Assembly: GCA_021811525.1 (NCBI GenBank)
Contig: JAJZOK010000151.1
Coordinates: forward strand, 1 to 64,000
From: Thermoplasmata archaeon
Lineage (GTDB): Archaea > Thermoplasmatota > Thermoplasmata > Thermoplasmatales > Thermoplasmataceae
Reading direction: 5' to 3'
Length of the DNA: 64,000 nucleotides
Shown: positions 62,915 to 64,000 of the stretch, piece by piece
How the letters are laid out: each line of letters opens with the position of its first letter
Position numbering within the stretch: position 1 is the first letter of the stretch
Program-made: the position numbers and the translations under genes
Notes under the pieces: generated by a model
What the model was told of the DNA's origin: nothing
The model's database searches: none
What the model saw: the letters and a program-made list of their open reading frames with translations, nothing else

Positions 62915-64000
62915 TTGTTGAGTTCCGAAGGGGAAAAATCAGAAAAAATAAGCCCGTTCATATCATCCCTCTCGGTCCTGAATTTTCTTTTTGCGCTGAC
63001 AATGAATGTTTTCGGGTACACCATTTTCTATCTCCTTGAAAGGAGTAACATTTCCATTATATACGGAGGCCTCGGAACAAGCATAGGGCAGGTAATCCTC
63101 CTTTTCATTCTGATCCCGCAGGGCAGGCTCATTGACCGGGGGAAGGCATACGGCCTGATGATACTCGGTGCAACGGTATATGGAATAATGATCATATTCC
63201 TGTTCATTGACTCCCTGGGCATGTTGCTCTATTCAGGGATCCTGATGGCCGCAGGAATCGGAATTGTGCTAGTGTCGCAGAACACCTTCAAAACATCGCT
63301 TTCTTCATTCATAGGCAAAGCAGTAAGGCTTTCCATAGTGGGAAAGCACTATTCTAGGATAATTCTCATGGAAATGCTCGGCGGGGCAATTGCAATGTTC
63401 ACTGTTGCAGCCGCGGTCGTATTCTCAACCTTCCGCATAATTTACCTCATTTCAGGAGTAACGTTGCTTTTTGCCACATTAGCAGCCTTCTTCATCCTGT
63501 TTCCGGAAAACAGGAAAATGATGGTTGAGGCAGAGAGGAAGACAAAACGACCCGGTTTCATGGAGAGCGCTAGGGCCCTCTCCTCAAGAAAGCGATTTGT
63601 GGCGCCTATTCTTCTTACAAAAATATTCATGGCCATTGGCGTTTACGTTGTATCCTATTTCTTCATTATTAGCGGCCAGAAAATCGATGTAACGCCGATT
63701 TTCGCCATAATAGCACTTGGAATAGGGTTTGCACTTTCAGTTCCCTTTGGCCTCTATGGGGAGAAATTTGTTGATTCCCACCCATCAATGGGCAAGGCAT
63801 ATGTTGTCCTCCTTTCACTTCTGGACCTTGGGATGTATTCATTCCTTGCAGGTGCATTTTACTTTTCCCAGCCTTACCTGTTCTACCTTTCCCTTGGATT
63901 CTCCGCCCCTGGCCCAATATTTGTCGCTGGAGGAATGACTTACGAACTGAAGATCATCGGGAAGGAAAACAGGGGGATGTTTGCCGCAATACAGAGGACC
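62915..64000 (+). CDS. MFS transporter, C-terminus beyond the window
   Basis: The frame is open from the adjacent TTG codons at 62915 and 62918 to the window edge (about 361 codons). It has ten or so predicted helices so far, with IPQGRLIDRGKAYG in loop 2-3 and a basic central loop (about 195-230). TTG is the only start near the TATA-like element. It belongs to the major facilitator superfamily; the substrate is unknown. There is no sign of truncation other than the window end. Confidence 0.8.
   Translation, partial: MLSSEGEKSEKISPFISSLSVLNFLFALTMNVFGYTIFYLLERSNISIIYGGLGTSIGQVILLFILIPQGRLIDRGKAYGLMILGATVYGIMIIFLFIDSLGMLLYSGILMAAGIGIVLVSQNTFKTSLSSFIGKAVRLSIVGKHYSRIILMEMLGGAIAMFTVAAAVVFSTFRIIYLISGVTLLFATLAAFFILFPENRKMMVEAERKTKRPGFMESARALSSRKRFVAPILLTKIFMAIGVYVVSYFFIISGQKIDVTPIFAIIALGIGFALSVPFGLYGEKFVDSHPSMGKAYVVLLSLLDLGMYSFLAGAFYFSQPYLFYLSLGFSAPGPIFVAGGMTYELKIIGKENRGMFAAIQRT

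Overview
The window reads as chromosome of a Thermoplasmatales-like euryarchaeon (cell-wall-less, acidophilic relatives of Thermoplasma, Picrophilus and Cuniculiplasma). The evidence is the proteasome beta subunit, which closely resembles the Thermoplasma one; the aCPSF1 ribonuclease; archaeal L7Ae/S28e/L24e and IF2; a split transketolase; a Thermoplasma-type glucose dehydrogenase; thermopsin-like surface proteins; and Sulfolobus/Picrophilus-type KD(P)G aldolase. Many first genes have a TATA-like box about 25 nt before the start codon (leaderless mRNAs). Genes inside operons, and the surface-protein genes, use a GGTGA Shine-Dalgarno, often with TTG or GTG starts. I cannot name the genus from sequence alone.

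Layout. 1-9342 (minus): four large secreted, membrane-anchored surface proteins. Two are mosaics of a thermopsin-like domain, a Gly/acidic linker and a beta-helix; the complete one adds a four-repeat stalk, a third protein is the stalk alone, and the fourth is unrelated. 9644-21031: transporters and carbon metabolism (three MFS proteins, M18 aminopeptidase, hemerythrin-like protein, AldB-type aldehyde dehydrogenase with a DUF779 partner, KD(P)G aldolase). 21094-24111: conserved translation operon L7Ae-S28e-L24e-ndk-IF2. 24108-31053 (mostly minus): cation exchanger, SpeD, a winged-helix regulator, LipB, a P5C-dehydrogenase-like enzyme, SDR, CorA. 31161-33088: zinc ribbon plus ABC exporter. 34759-34830: tRNA-Ala(GGC). 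35872-40541: type IV pilus/secretion core in the order ATPase-F-F-ATPase. 40535-48193: Na+/H+ antiporter, NadE, a frameshifted zinc-ribbon membrane gene, glucose dehydrogenase-FolD, RibA, a methyltransferase and PurC. 48198-53538: exonuclease, CBS protein, a ZIP-like metal transporter with a broken start, proteasome beta and aCPSF1. 53709-56157 (minus): split transketolase plus TalC-like transaldolase. 56286-64000: FtsZ, glycosyltransferase, epimerase, acyl-CoA ligase, a type IV pilin-like protein, a small HisA-like protein and a partial MFS gene.

How it fits together. Glucose dehydrogenase and KD(P)G aldolase are two steps of the non-phosphorylative Entner-Doudoroff route. Transketolase/TalC supplies pentoses for PurC and RibA products. 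The pilus core could assemble the pilin-like protein near 62 kb. Transporters and surface proteases fit a peptide- and sugar-scavenging acidophile.

No CRISPR array, insertion sequence, rRNA or clear riboswitch was seen. The observations most worth following up are the modular surface proteins, a Cys-to-Ser change at the catalytic position of the aldehyde dehydrogenase, the doubled ATPase/membrane-protein cluster, two genes whose frames would be restored by single-base insertions in short homopolymers, a 30-residue membrane protein, and several perfect inverted repeats at promoters or in intergenic DNA.
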